Below are positions 22,970-31,687 of a stretch of DNA of 36,604 bases, one piece after another. The stretch comes from Candidatus Omnitrophota bacterium. GTDB taxonomy: Bacteria > Omnitrophota > Gorgyraeia > Zapsychrales > Fredricksoniimonadaceae. Position numbers and translations under genes: made by a program. The stretch is from contig JAGWKL010000004.1 of assembly GCA_028865345.1 (NCBI GenBank), forward strand, positions 143,422-180,025, written 5' to 3'. The notes beneath the pieces are model-generated. The model saw only the letters and a list, made by a program, of their open reading frames with translations, did not search any database and was not told the origin of the DNA. The first letter of the stretch is position 1; every line of letters starts with the position of its first letter.

Positions 22970-25465
22970 ATGATGAAAAGCCGATTTGTTAAATTTATCC
23001 GTGTCTACTGGAAAGGCATCCTGCTCTATGCCGTTTGCGCGGGGCTTGTGACCTTTCTGTTGATCTTTCTCTATTACGGCGGCACCAGCTTTTTAGGGAT
23101 GGAAGGCTTCTACCGCAAAAATATGATGGCCCAGATGGGCATCTACATGCTGGTCTTTTTGTTCGTCGGCATCGTACAAGCCTTTTTTTCCGCCTACATT
23201 TATATGTATTTCATGATGGGCGGCGGCATGAGTAAAATGCTCAGCAAGGACAGCGCTGAAAAAGGCAAGACGGACGTCCGCTGGGATGATGTCATCGGCC
23301 TGGAAAGCGCCAAGCGCGATGCCTGGGAAGTGGTGCAGTTCATCAAGGATTCCAATAAAGTCAAGGCCATGGGCGGCACCATGATCAAAGGCATCCTCAT
23401 GGTCGGGCCCCCGGGCTGCGGCAAAACCTACCTGGCCAAGGCCATCGCTTATGAATGCAAACTGCCCTTCCTGTCAGCCGTGGGCAGCGAATTCGTCGCC
23501 ATTTTCGTGGGCATGGGTGCTGCGCGCATCAAGTCCCTGTTTAAAAAGGCCCGGCAGCTGGCCGCCGTGGAAGGCGGTTGCCTGATCTTTATCGATGAGA
23601 TCGACGCCTTTGCCACCCCCCGCGTCGAGGAAACCACCGGATTCGGCGGGGGCATGTCGCACAATGCGGCCATCAACCAGTTCTTGACCGAATTAGACGG
23701 CTTAAGAAGACGCGAAAACAACATCGTGATCATTGCCGCCACCAATATGCCCCCGGAAAAACTGGACCCGGCCATCATGCGCTCGGGCCGTTTCGACCGC
23801 AAGATCACGGTGGAAAAACCCACGGCCCGTGAACGCGAAGAACTAATCCGTTATTATCTTAAAAAAATCGCCTGTGACCCTGCCATCGACGTGGCCTTGA
23901 TCGCGGAGAAGGCCCAATGGTTCTCCCCGGCGGACATCCATAACATGGTGCGCGAGGCGAGTGTGCTGGCCATGAGGGAACGGCGCTCCACAACCACCCA
24001 GGACGACCTCTTGAAGGCGATGAACGATGTCATGGCCAACATCGAAAAAACCGGCGAGGAGAAGATCCTTTCCAATAAGGTCAATGTCAAATGGGATGAG
24101 GTCATCGGCATGACCAGCGCCAAGGAAGAGGCCTGGGAGCTGGTGGACCTTTTAAAGGACCGCAACCGCGTCAAAAGTGTCGGCGGCAAGATCGTCAAAG
24201 GCATCCTGTTGCTGGGCCCGCCCGGCTGCGGCAAAACATATTTGGCCAAGGCCATGGCCACGGAATCAGGCTTTCCATTTGTCTCGGCCATGGGCTCTGA
24301 CCTGGTCGGCGTTTTTGTGGGTGAAGGCGCCAAAAAGATGAAAAGCATATTCAAGGAAGCGCGCCAGCTGGCCCGCGCCGAAGGCGGATGCATCATCTTC
24401 TTCGATGAGATCGACAGCTTCGCCACCCACCGCGTCGAGGAACGCGGCTACGGCGGAGGCATATCCCATAACGCCACCATCAACCAGTTCCTGACGGAAT
24501 TGGACGGCCTGCGCCAGCAGGAAAACAACATCGTGATCATTGCCGCCACCAACGTTTCGGAAGACAAGCTGGATCCTGCCGTATTGCGCGCCGGGCGCAT
24601 CGAACGCAAAATCTACGTCAATCTCCCCAACCTGAAGGAACGTATCGACCTTTTCAAATTTTATTTGAGCAAGGTCAAGACCGATGCAAGCGTCAATTCC
24701 GACATGCTTGGACGCAAGACGCTGTGGTTTTCTCCTTCGGACATCGACAGCATGATCCGCGAGGCGGGCCTCATTGCCCTGCGCGACAAACGCGACTATG
24801 TCAACAACAAAGACCTTTCCGCCGCCTATGACCGCATCCTTTACGGCGCCAAATCCAATACCATCTTAAGCGACGCGGAAAAAGAATGGGTAGCGTATCA
24901 CGAATCCGGCCATGCCATCATCGGTTACATGCTGCATCCCACCGACGATGTCATCAAAGCCACCATTATTCCCCGTAAAGGGGCGCTGGGTTTTGTCGCA
25001 CCCCGGCCGCGCGAAGAGGTGCATATCCAGAAAAAGGAATGGTTCCTGGCGCAAATCAAGGTGGTGCTTGCCTCCTATGCCGCCGAGACCATAAAATACG
25101 GCACCACCGGCTCCGGCGTCGGGGGGGATTTCCAGACCGCCATGTGGTTTGCCCACAGCATGGTGTGGAAATACGGCATGGGCAAATCCGGCCGCCTGGG
25201 CAACTGGGACAATCTGGTGATGGCCTACGGCCAGACATTTATTTCGGAAAAAACCAAGGAAGTCTTGAACGACGACGTGCAGTCCATCCTGCAGGAATGT
25301 TTGACCGAAGTCACCGGCATTTTGACCCAAAACCGTCAACTACTGGACTCTTTCGCCCAGGAACTTTTGTCCAAAGGCGAATTGGAATATGATGAAATCG
25401 AAGCCATCTTTCAAAAATTCGGGATCAAACCGTCCTCGCGCCCGCCGATCCTGGCGACTCCTTAA
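22970..25465 (+). CDS. FtsH-like membrane metalloprotease with two AAA+ modules
   Basis: This 831-residue protein has two N-terminal membrane helices (about 16-36 and 56-80) with a short loop of about 20 residues instead of FtsH's larger periplasmic domain. AAA module D1 has Walker A GPPGCGKT (146-153), pore loop IFVGMG, Walker B LIFIDEID (205-212) and RSGRFDR. Module D2 has GPPGCGKT (416-423), VFVGEG, IIFFDEID (475-482) and RAGRIER. The two modules are 270 residues apart and clearly related. The M41 peptidase domain has HESGH (644-648) and D720 in GVGGD as third zinc ligand. FtsH normally has one AAA module and about 600-650 residues, so the second ring is the novel feature. A lipoprotein gene overlaps its 3' end. 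Confidence 0.93.
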   Translation: MMKSRFVKFIRVYWKGILLYAVCAGLVTFLLIFLYYGGTSFLGMEGFYRKNMMAQMGIYMLVFLFVGIVQAFFSAYIYMYFMMGGGMSKMLSKDSAEKGKTDVRWDDVIGLESAKRDAWEVVQFIKDSNKVKAMGGTMIKGILMVGPPGCGKTYLAKAIAYECKLPFLSAVGSEFVAIFVGMGAARIKSLFKKARQLAAVEGGCLIFIDEIDAFATPRVEETTGFGGGMSHNAAINQFLTELDGLRRRENNIVIIAATNMPPEKLDPAIMRSGRFDRKITVEKPTAREREELIRYYLKKIACDPAIDVALIAEKAQWFSPADIHNMVREASVLAMRERRSTTTQDDLLKAMNDVMANIEKTGEEKILSNKVNVKWDEVIGMTSAKEEAWELVDLLKDRNRVKSVGGKIVKGILLLGPPGCGKTYLAKAMATESGFPFVSAMGSDLVGVFVGEGAKKMKSIFKEARQLARAEGGCIIFFDEIDSFATHRVEERGYGGGISHNATINQFLTELDGLRQQENNIVIIAATNVSEDKLDPAVLRAGRIERKIYVNLPNLKERIDLFKFYLSKVKTDASVNSDMLGRKTLWFSPSDIDSMIREAGLIALRDKRDYVNNKDLSAAYDRILYGAKSNTILSDAEKEWVAYHESGHAIIGYMLHPTDDVIKATIIPRKGALGFVAPRPREEVHIQKKEWFLAQIKVVLASYAAETIKYGTTGSGVGGDFQTAMWFAHSMVWKYGMGKSGRLGNWDNLVMAYGQTFISEKTKEVLNDDVQSILQECLTEVTGILTQNRQLLDSFAQELLSKGELEYDEIEAIFQKFGIKPSSRPPILATP

Positions 25466-26426
25466 AGTTCTATTGGTTTGCGTGCTGCCTGTATGCATGG
25501 CCTTGGGCCTTGCGGGCTGCGCCAAGAAGGCCGCCCCGGCGAGGAAGACCCCCACCGAGCTGCAGAAGACCTTTGAAATGAAGTGCCGCAAGGATTACGG
25601 GCTTAATGTCATCACCCGTATCGCCGGCAGGACGTTCTGGATCTACGTGCCTACGGACAAACCTCTTTTTGATTTCGCGGCCGAAACCCCCACCCCTCCG
25701 GACCCTTTACAAAAACCGGCCAAATATGACCTGCTGTACATCAAGGGTTCCTTTAAAGATGACGCTTTTCATTTCCAATACGACGTCATTCCGAAAATCA
25801 AAGGGGATTTGTCCAACGACGGCATCCGCAATGAAGGCACGGATTACTTCAATAAAATTTATAACGACATATTCACCGCCATCACCGAAACCATGCTGGA
25901 CCCCCAAATCCCCATATCTTTCGTGGTGGTCGCCATCACCGACATTAAAAAAGGCCTTGAGGCCCGCTACACGTTCTACCTGGAAGACTACCGCAGGGCC
26001 TCGGTGGAAGGCATCCCCTACGATGAATTCACCAAGCGCGTCCTGCAGGAATCCAAAGGCAGCACGAAATTCATCGGCGATGAGATCGGCCAGCACCTGC
26101 CGTACAACGATATCCGGATGCCTGATTTCCTGGCCAAGCAGATCGTCAACCGCATCCGCTTTAAATTCACCCAAAGCGATTTTCCACCCCAGCAGAATTA
26201 TGAGGAATCCATCCTCAATATCATTGCCGACACCCTGGGCTATTATAATTTTAGTGCCTTCAAGACCGTGCACACGGACAATATCAGGACCAAGAAAAAG
26301 ATGATCTTCACCCCGCAGGAACTGGACGCCTTCGGCGAGGACAAGTCCAAGAAGGCACAGAAGAAAAACGGCAAGCTCATCCACATCATCTTCGAGAACG
26401 GCCAGGCCACGATCAAGGACCAGTAG
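25389..26426 (+). CDS. Lipoprotein coupled to the tandem-AAA protease
   Basis: This protein has up to 345 residues. A hydrophobic stretch ends in LGLAGC, a lipobox with the acylated Cys at residue 44. The N-terminal arm is long (about 26 residues before the hydrophobic core), so the true start may be later. The body has mixed alpha/beta character with PKIKGDLSNDGI, QIPISFVVVAITDIKKG and TFYLEDYRRA. No family is recognised. The gene overlaps the protease by 77 bases in another frame, so expression is coupled. I infer a partner or substrate adaptor of the protease at the opposite side of the membrane. Confidence 0.7.
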   Translation: MMKSKPSFKNSGSNRPRARRSWRLLKVLLVCVLPVCMALGLAGCAKKAAPARKTPTELQKTFEMKCRKDYGLNVITRIAGRTFWIYVPTDKPLFDFAAETPTPPDPLQKPAKYDLLYIKGSFKDDAFHFQYDVIPKIKGDLSNDGIRNEGTDYFNKIYNDIFTAITETMLDPQIPISFVVVAITDIKKGLEARYTFYLEDYRRASVEGIPYDEFTKRVLQESKGSTKFIGDEIGQHLPYNDIRMPDFLAKQIVNRIRFKFTQSDFPPQQNYEESILNIIADTLGYYNFSAFKTVHTDNIRTKKKMIFTPQELDAFGEDKSKKAQKKNGKLIHIIFENGQATIKDQ

Positions 26427-26453
26427 CTCGCGCGGCGGGTCCTGACTCGTATT

Positions 26454-26730
26454 TATAAGGGATAAATTTATTCTTCTCGCTCCGCGGTCGATTTTTTAAC
26501 GCTGCCGGTCCTCGCTCACTCGGTGGCCAAACAACTCACTTTGAAGTTCTCTGGAACTTCAAAGCTCGAACAAGTTTGGCCAGCCCAGATTCCCTGTTTT
26601 TTGCTCAGCAACAGGGATTTCGAGGGCGGAGGTTCGCTTCGGCTGCGTCGGCTCGGGCTTCCCTCGTTTGCTCGGCGTGCGGCAGCTAAAATCGACAGCG
26701 TCGCTTCGAAGAACAAATTTATCCCTTATA
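26454..26730. repeat. Nested inverted-repeat element (MITE-like)
   Basis: Outer arms TATAAGGGATAAATTT (26454-26469) and AAATTTATCCCTTATA (26715-26730) are perfect 16-base inverted repeats, with imperfect homology extending inward to about 26510/26690. Inside lie TGGCCAAAC/GTTTGGCCA (26524/26574), CTTTGAAGTTC/GAACTTCAAAG (26539/26554) and TCCCTGTT/AACAGGGA (26591/26610). No credible gene is inside. It reads as a structured, non-coding mobile or foldback element. Confidence 0.75.
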
Positions 26731-26751
26731 TAATAAGTCCACGCGCTAAAA

Positions 26752-26907
26752 GTTTTTGGAAATAATTTTCGAACACCACTGTGGCCCCGCCCGTCTTCGC
26801 CGCCGATTCAGAAACACAGCCTCCGAAGGAGGCGTCGTGTTTTTAGAAATCCAGAAAAGGCTGGCGGATTAAGCCGACCGCAGCCGAAAAAATTCGTTTC
26901 CAAAAAC
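26752..26907. repeat. Second inverted-repeat element, with terminator-like hairpin
   Basis: Arms GTTTTTGGAAA (26752-26762) and TTTCCAAAAAC (26897-26907) are exact inverted repeats. The centre holds an AAACAC-GCCTCC/GGAGGC-GTGTTT hairpin (26812-26844) followed by T residues, which could terminate plus-strand transcription from the lipoprotein gene. With the element at 26454 it fills the 500-base gap before purN. Confidence 0.65.
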
Positions 26908-26925
26908 GTCACGCACGAGCAGTGA

Positions 26926-27528
26926 TTATCCCGTTATAATGACCCGCCGGCCTTCGATCTTTAATTTGCCGCGGACAAAGAGGTCGATGGCTTGGGGAAA
27001 AATGCGGTGCTCGGCTTGATGGACCTTCTCTTCGAGGGATTCCAGGCTGTCTTCGGGGGCGATGGCCACCGCCTCCTGCAGGATGATGGGGCCGTCATCT
27101 GCAGCTTCGACCACAAAATGCACGGTGGGGCCGGTGACCTTGACGCCATGTTCAAAGGCGTCCCTGATGGCGTGCATCCCTTTAAAAGCAGGGAGCAGCG
27201 ACGGATGGATGTTCAGGATCCTGTGAGGATACTGCTGGATAAAATAAATGCTGACCAGGCGCATATAGCCGGCCAGAACGACAAAATCCACGCCGAATCC
27301 CTGCAGGCGTTCGACCACACAGCGGTCAAATGATTCGCGGTCCGGAAAATCTTTGGGGTTGATGTGCAGGGCGGCGATCCCGGCCTGTTGGGCGCGCTTA
27401 AGGGCGTATGCGTCTTTTTTATCGGAAATAACAGCCTTTAATTGGGCCTTTATTTTCCCTGCCTTCACCGCGTCGATGATGGCCTGCAAATTGCCCCCGT
27501 GACCGGAAGCCAGAACGGCGAAATTCAT
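26926..27528 (-). CDS. purN: Phosphoribosylglycinamide formyltransferase
   Basis: This 200-residue enzyme transfers a formyl group from 10-formyl-tetrahydrofolate to GAR in purine synthesis. MNFAVLASGHGGNLQAIIDA opens the fold. GYMRLVS, NIHPSLLPAFKGMHA (catalytic Asn and His) and GPTVHFVVEAADDGPIILQ (with the Asp) are the family signatures. I place the start at the ATG at 27528, because GGGGGAAAGG lies just upstream and homology begins there; an earlier in-frame start at 27558 adds an unlikely 10 residues. The gene ends within 20 bases of the inverted-repeat element. Confidence 0.96.
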   Translation of the reverse strand: MNFAVLASGHGGNLQAIIDAVKAGKIKAQLKAVISDKKDAYALKRAQQAGIAALHINPKDFPDRESFDRCVVERLQGFGVDFVVLAGYMRLVSIYFIQQYPHRILNIHPSLLPAFKGMHAIRDAFEHGVKVTGPTVHFVVEAADDGPIILQEAVAIAPEDSLESLEEKVHQAEHRIFPQAIDLFVRGKLKIEGRRVIITG

Positions 27529-27599
27529 GCTGCCTTTCCCCCTTCCAAATAATTCCACTAAGCTTTACCACTGAGTCGATGTGCCGCTTTCCTTAATTT

Positions 27600-28871
27600 T
27601 TATCGTTGGAAGCGCCGTTCATTTCCCCTCAATAAACCGATCAAACCTATCACCATGAATATACCACCAACGGCGATCAAAATCCAAAGGCGCGGGACAT
27701 ACCAGGACAAAAAGGAACTGACCATCATGGCCAGCAAAAAGGCCAGGTAGACGACGAATTCCAGGGCCGCGAACACTTTTCCGGACATCTCCATGGCGCA
27801 AATCTTGTTGATGACGGCAAAAGGCGCCACCATGTCCGGGCCGATCACAAGGCCCAAAATAAATGACAAGCCAAGGCCCGCAAGCCTGTCATGGGTGGCA
27901 TTGACGACGGAAACAAAGGCGACGATCAAGGCCCCTCCCAATATCAGCGACCAGAAAATAACTTTATAGGAGGCGATCTTTTTCCCCCACCGGCCATAGG
28001 CCAGGCTTCCCAGAAACGAACCCGCCACCAGGGACACGGCCAGAAACCCAAGGTCACGGGTCACGCTGTGGAAGGCCTGCTGGATAAATACGATAATGAC
28101 GACGTAAATGGCCCCGACGGCCGCGAGCAATATGGCCGTCATCCAGAACATGAACCTTATTTCGTGCTGGGAGCGGATGTAACGGATGCCGTCGGCGATC
28201 TCATGCCACACGCTTTTTTGCGTCCGGAATATTTCTTTGGTATCGGCAATGATCCTTTGCCTGTCAGGGAGCCTGTAGTGCAGAGCCGTGATCGTCGTGA
28301 CCAGGGCCGCAGAGATGACATAACACGCCCCGTCCCAGCAAAATCCCGCAAAAAACCCGGAGCCCTCGACGATCCAGCTGCCTAAAAGCACCCCCAGGCC
28401 GCCTGCGATCATGCCTGTGATGGTGGAAAGGGAATTGGCAATATGCAGGTCGTCCTCGTGGACGATCTCGGGAATAAAGGACAATTTGGCCGGTATATAA
28501 AAACGGCCCAGGGAAGAAATCACAAATACCACCGCATACATCGGCCAGATTACGGCCAAGCGGATCAGGTAAAAAGCCGCCACGAACACCAAGACACCCT
28601 GGATGAAATAAGAGCAAAAAAGGACGGTGCGCCTGTCCCAGCGGTCGATATAAACGCCGGCGATGGGACCGATGATAAACGCGGGGATAAGCGCAAAAAG
28701 GAACACGATGGACATGGCCATGACCGACCCGGGATAAAGGGCCGTGATCAGGCCCACCAGGGCCATCTGAAAAACCCTGTCGCCGAACTGGGTGATCAAC
28801 TGCGCGAACCAGAATCGGGAAAAATCCCTGCTTTTTTTGTCACTGATGAATTGCCACATATTTAGAAGCAA
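27600..28871 (-). CDS. MFS transporter (MFS_3/EntS-like)
   Basis: This 423-residue protein has about 12 membrane helices. FWFAQLITQFGDRVFQMALVGL leads, and the loop-2 motif GVYIDRWDRRTVLF follows. These patterns place it with EntS-like exporters of the MFS_3 group, which export siderophores or drugs. The first in-frame start is a TTG overlapping the upstream gene; an ATG four codons later (MWQFISDKK, 28859) is an alternative. The gene overlaps the TMTC-like gene by 32 bases, so it is translated from the same message. The substrate cannot be read from context. Confidence 0.9.
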   Translation of the reverse strand: MLLNMWQFISDKKSRDFSRFWFAQLITQFGDRVFQMALVGLITALYPGSVMAMSIVFLFALIPAFIIGPIAGVYIDRWDRRTVLFCSYFIQGVLVFVAAFYLIRLAVIWPMYAVVFVISSLGRFYIPAKLSFIPEIVHEDDLHIANSLSTITGMIAGGLGVLLGSWIVEGSGFFAGFCWDGACYVISAALVTTITALHYRLPDRQRIIADTKEIFRTQKSVWHEIADGIRYIRSQHEIRFMFWMTAILLAAVGAIYVVIIVFIQQAFHSVTRDLGFLAVSLVAGSFLGSLAYGRWGKKIASYKVIFWSLILGGALIVAFVSVVNATHDRLAGLGLSFILGLVIGPDMVAPFAVINKICAMEMSGKVFAALEFVVYLAFLLAMMVSSFLSWYVPRLWILIAVGGIFMVIGLIGLLRGNERRFQR

Positions 28872-30594
28872 AGTCCCTTTGAAAAACCGTCACGTTATTC
28901 AGGCCTAAGAGTTTCTTATAGGCCATGACCGCAGCAGCCCGGTTGTGTTGGACTTCATATAATGAACCCAAATTAAACCAGGCGTCCGTTTGCTTAGGGT
29001 TTAAAGCAGCACTTTTCTGAAACGCATCAATGGCCTGGGGCACATGGCCGTACTTGGCATAATAAATCCCGATGGCCAGCCACCCGCGGCTGTCAAAAGT
29101 CTTACCCTCTTTAAGCTGCCGCCGGATATGCGTCATGGTCAGCGCCGCCTCGCGGTCCACCAGGGCCTTGTTCTTGCCCGGGGGAAGTGCCATATATTGG
29201 GCCAGTCCCTCGACCCATCGGCGCTGTTGGCATAACGCCGTGCCCAAAGCAATATGATATTGCGGATTAAAGGGCTCCGCGGCAACGGCCAGCCGGAAAT
29301 GTTTTGCAGCGTCGGGAATGTCTCCCCTGAAAACACTCAGCATGCCCATGACCCCCTGGAGCCTGGGATTGTCCGGCTCAAATTTCAACGAACGCTTCAC
29401 CATGGTGTACTCATTGGACGCATAAATGCTTTGCCCGACGGCGGTCAACCACAAAAATGCCAAAAACCCGGCCGCCAAAACTTTTAGGAGGACAGGCCTG
29501 ATAAATCTCCTGGCGGCATTGAGATGATGCCCCCGGGCCGCAGCCATCACCATGCCTATAAAAACAGGGATACCGGCCTCATAAAGAAAATGCTCGGCCG
29601 TTGACACGCGGCCCGCCCCCACCCCGATCGAGGTCACCAATTGCGAGACCGGAAAAAGTTCCAGGGCGAACCACCACATCAAAAACAATACAAAGCCGGG
29701 AATACGCCGCCGGTAAACGGCCAGAAGGACCACGGCCGTGGCCCAAAAAACCAAGGTGAACAACGCCTGAGGTTGGAGAAGAGATGTCATGAACGGCAGG
29801 CACCGGTCAAAATGCAGGTCCACCGGTAATATAAACAAACGCAAGTCCGTGATCACGGATCGTAAAAATGTCACAAATCCCAACAGTAACACCATGGGCC
29901 GTCCGGCCTCATGGACGACGGTAATACCGAAATGGACCCTCAAAAACAGGTATCCGGCAATGGCGGCCCAGAACGGCCAAAGACAGGTCAATTTTTGAAG
30001 CCAGCCTTTCGTTTTATCCAGAGCTAAGAATCCCAGGATGACGAAGGGAAGCATGCCGGCGGACTCTTTGCACAATAACGCCCCCAAAAACGTGACCAGG
30101 ACCAGCGGCAGGCAAAACCGCCTGCGGTTCTTATAAAATTCCAGAAACAGGATGAAGCTGATCAATTCAAAAAAAGCGCTCAATAGGATAGACCGTCCAG
30201 GGACATTACAAACCGCCTCCCATTGTACCGGATGGATGGCAAACAAAAGCCCTGTCCAAAAACCAAGCCAACTGCTGTCGGCAAGCCTACTCACCAAAAG
30301 AAAGACCAAAAGGGCATTGAGGACATGCAGGATGAGGTTATCGAGGTTATAAAAAAAAGAATTGAGCCTGAAGAAATGGTACTCCCCCATAAAACTGAGA
30401 TTGACAAGGGGGCGGTAATACGACTGGTCGTGGAAATACCCTTCTTTGAAGATCACGGGTATGTCCTTGGTGGATTTAATGTCCGGGTTATCGACGATGG
30501 ATGTGCGGTCATCCAGGATCCTGAACGGGGCGTGGAGCATGGAAGCGTAAGCGGTAAACCCCAGAACAATAATAATGGCGGCGCGTATAAGCAT
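28840..30594 (-). CDS. TMTC-like GT-C glycosyltransferase with TPR tail
   Basis: This 584-residue protein has about 10 membrane helices and then TPR repeats (about 400-575). The extracytoplasmic motif ILDDRTSIVDNPDI (D28, D29) is the GT-C acidic signature. YYRPLVNLSFMGEYHFF and LFAIHPVQWEAVCNVPGRS are typical of TMTC/PMT-like sugar transferases that use polyprenyl-phosphate sugars. It begins only 6 bases after the tRNA-Thr 3' end on the same strand. No ribosome site is visible, so it may start further in or be made from tRNA-processed leaderless message. It overlaps the MFS gene. Confidence 0.85.
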   Translation of the reverse strand: MLIRAAIIIVLGFTAYASMLHAPFRILDDRTSIVDNPDIKSTKDIPVIFKEGYFHDQSYYRPLVNLSFMGEYHFFRLNSFFYNLDNLILHVLNALLVFLLVSRLADSSWLGFWTGLLFAIHPVQWEAVCNVPGRSILLSAFFELISFILFLEFYKNRRRFCLPLVLVTFLGALLCKESAGMLPFVILGFLALDKTKGWLQKLTCLWPFWAAIAGYLFLRVHFGITVVHEAGRPMVLLLGFVTFLRSVITDLRLFILPVDLHFDRCLPFMTSLLQPQALFTLVFWATAVVLLAVYRRRIPGFVLFLMWWFALELFPVSQLVTSIGVGAGRVSTAEHFLYEAGIPVFIGMVMAAARGHHLNAARRFIRPVLLKVLAAGFLAFLWLTAVGQSIYASNEYTMVKRSLKFEPDNPRLQGVMGMLSVFRGDIPDAAKHFRLAVAAEPFNPQYHIALGTALCQQRRWVEGLAQYMALPPGKNKALVDREAALTMTHIRRQLKEGKTFDSRGWLAIGIYYAKYGHVPQAIDAFQKSAALNPKQTDAWFNLGSLYEVQHNRAAAVMAYKKLLGLNNVTVFQRDFASKYVAIHQ

Positions 30595-30600
30595 AGAAAA

Positions 30601-30674
30601 AGCCGACGAGAGGACTTGAACCTCCGGCCTGCTGTTTACGAAACAGCTGCTCTACCAAACTGAGCTACGTCGGC
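30601..30674 (-). tRNA. tRNA-Thr (CGT)
   Basis: The acceptor GCCGACG/CGTCGGC pairs fully. GCTGT-TTCGTAA-ACAGC gives anticodon CGT, and GGAGG-TTCAAGT-CCTCT forms the T-arm. CCA is not encoded, unlike in the tRNA-fMet here. The TMTC-like gene starts 6 bases downstream. Confidence 0.96.
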
Positions 30675-30680
30675 AAAAAT

Positions 30681-31634
30681 TTAACCGGCGCCGATGATCC
30701 AGCCCGCCAGGAAAACCAGAAAACCGCCCGCGATGACTTGAAACCCGGCAGACAAGAATGGTGTGTCCATATAACGCCAGCGGATAAGGGCAATGATGTT
30801 CAACTCAACAACAACCACCGCCATGGCCACCGTCATCGCGAGATGAAAATCCCGGAACAAAAACGGCAGCGTATGCCCAAGACCGCCCACGGCTGTCATG
30901 ATGCCGCAAACCCCGCCCCTGATCCACGGCGTGCCCCGACCGCTGATCTTGCCGTCGTCGGAGAGGGCCTCGGCAAATCCCATGCTGATGCCCGCACCCA
31001 CGGACGCCGCAAGACCCACCTTGAACGCGTCCGCCGTATTACCCGTGGCAAATGCCGCGGCGAAAAGGGGTGCCAGCGTCGACACGGAGCCGTCCATCAA
31101 ACCCGCCAGACCGGGCTGGACGATCCGCAGCACAAACTGCTGTCTCGCGACGTGTTCTTCTATATCCAATTCCCCATCGGCGGCTTGCTTTTCGTTGATC
31201 TGCTCGGCGACCTTCTCATGCCGCTGTTCTTCCTGGGCCAGGTCCCCCAAAAGCTGCCGGATGGCGGCATCCTTGCACTTCAGGACCGCGGCTTCATAAA
31301 ACCTGCGGGCGCCCACCTCCATCAAAGCTGCCTGTTCCCGTGCTTTTTCCGGACGCAAGGAGCTCAACAGCATAGACGACGGCGGCACCCAAAAATCCTT
31401 GACATCATTCCTGCGGATAAGCGGTATATGTTCCCCGAATTTCTTTCGGTATAATTCAATAAGACGATGACGATGCCCTGATTCCTGGTCCGACATACGC
31501 TCAAAAAGTTCTGTTGTTGCCGGAAAATTTTTACGGAATTCCTGGGCAAAATCACGGTAAATGCGCCCGTCTTCCTCTTCAGCGGTTATAGCGATAGCCA
31601 ATATCTGCGCTTCATTAAGATCAGAAAAACGCAT
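30681..31634 (-). CDS. mbfA: MbfA-type ferritin-like/VIT1 iron exporter
   Basis: This 317-residue fusion has an N-terminal erythrin/ferritin-like four-helix domain (about 1-145). Its ligands include E20, E51 with H54 (ESGH), E106, E114 and E135/E136 with H139 (EEQRH). A VIT1/CCC1-type membrane domain follows (about 165-317) with [19 protein letters not shown] and [17 protein letters not shown]. Family knowledge: MbfA senses and exports iron and protects against iron and H2O2. I chose the ATG at 31634 because GGAGGG precedes it and homology begins there. A 156-base extension upstream is not supported. The gene starts 54 bases downstream of the uppP stop, on the same strand. Confidence 0.9.
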   Translation of the reverse strand: MRFSDLNEAQILAIAITAEEEDGRIYRDFAQEFRKNFPATTELFERMSDQESGHRHRLIELYRKKFGEHIPLIRRNDVKDFWVPPSSMLLSSLRPEKAREQAALMEVGARRFYEAAVLKCKDAAIRQLLGDLAQEEQRHEKVAEQINEKQAADGELDIEEHVARQQFVLRIVQPGLAGLMDGSVSTLAPLFAAAFATGNTADAFKVGLAASVGAGISMGFAEALSDDGKISGRGTPWIRGGVCGIMTAVGGLGHTLPFLFRDFHLAMTVAMAVVVVELNIIALIRWRYMDTPFLSAGFQVIAGGFLVFLAGWIIGAG

Positions 31635-31687
31635 AACACCCTCCGTTGAAAATGCTCCTTTTTGCTCAAGACAATCCGGAGATTTTA

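Noticed and set aside
30223-30663. Plus-strand open frame with RREDLNLRPAVYETAALPN
   Set aside because: It reads antisense to tRNA-Thr and the TMTC-like gene.
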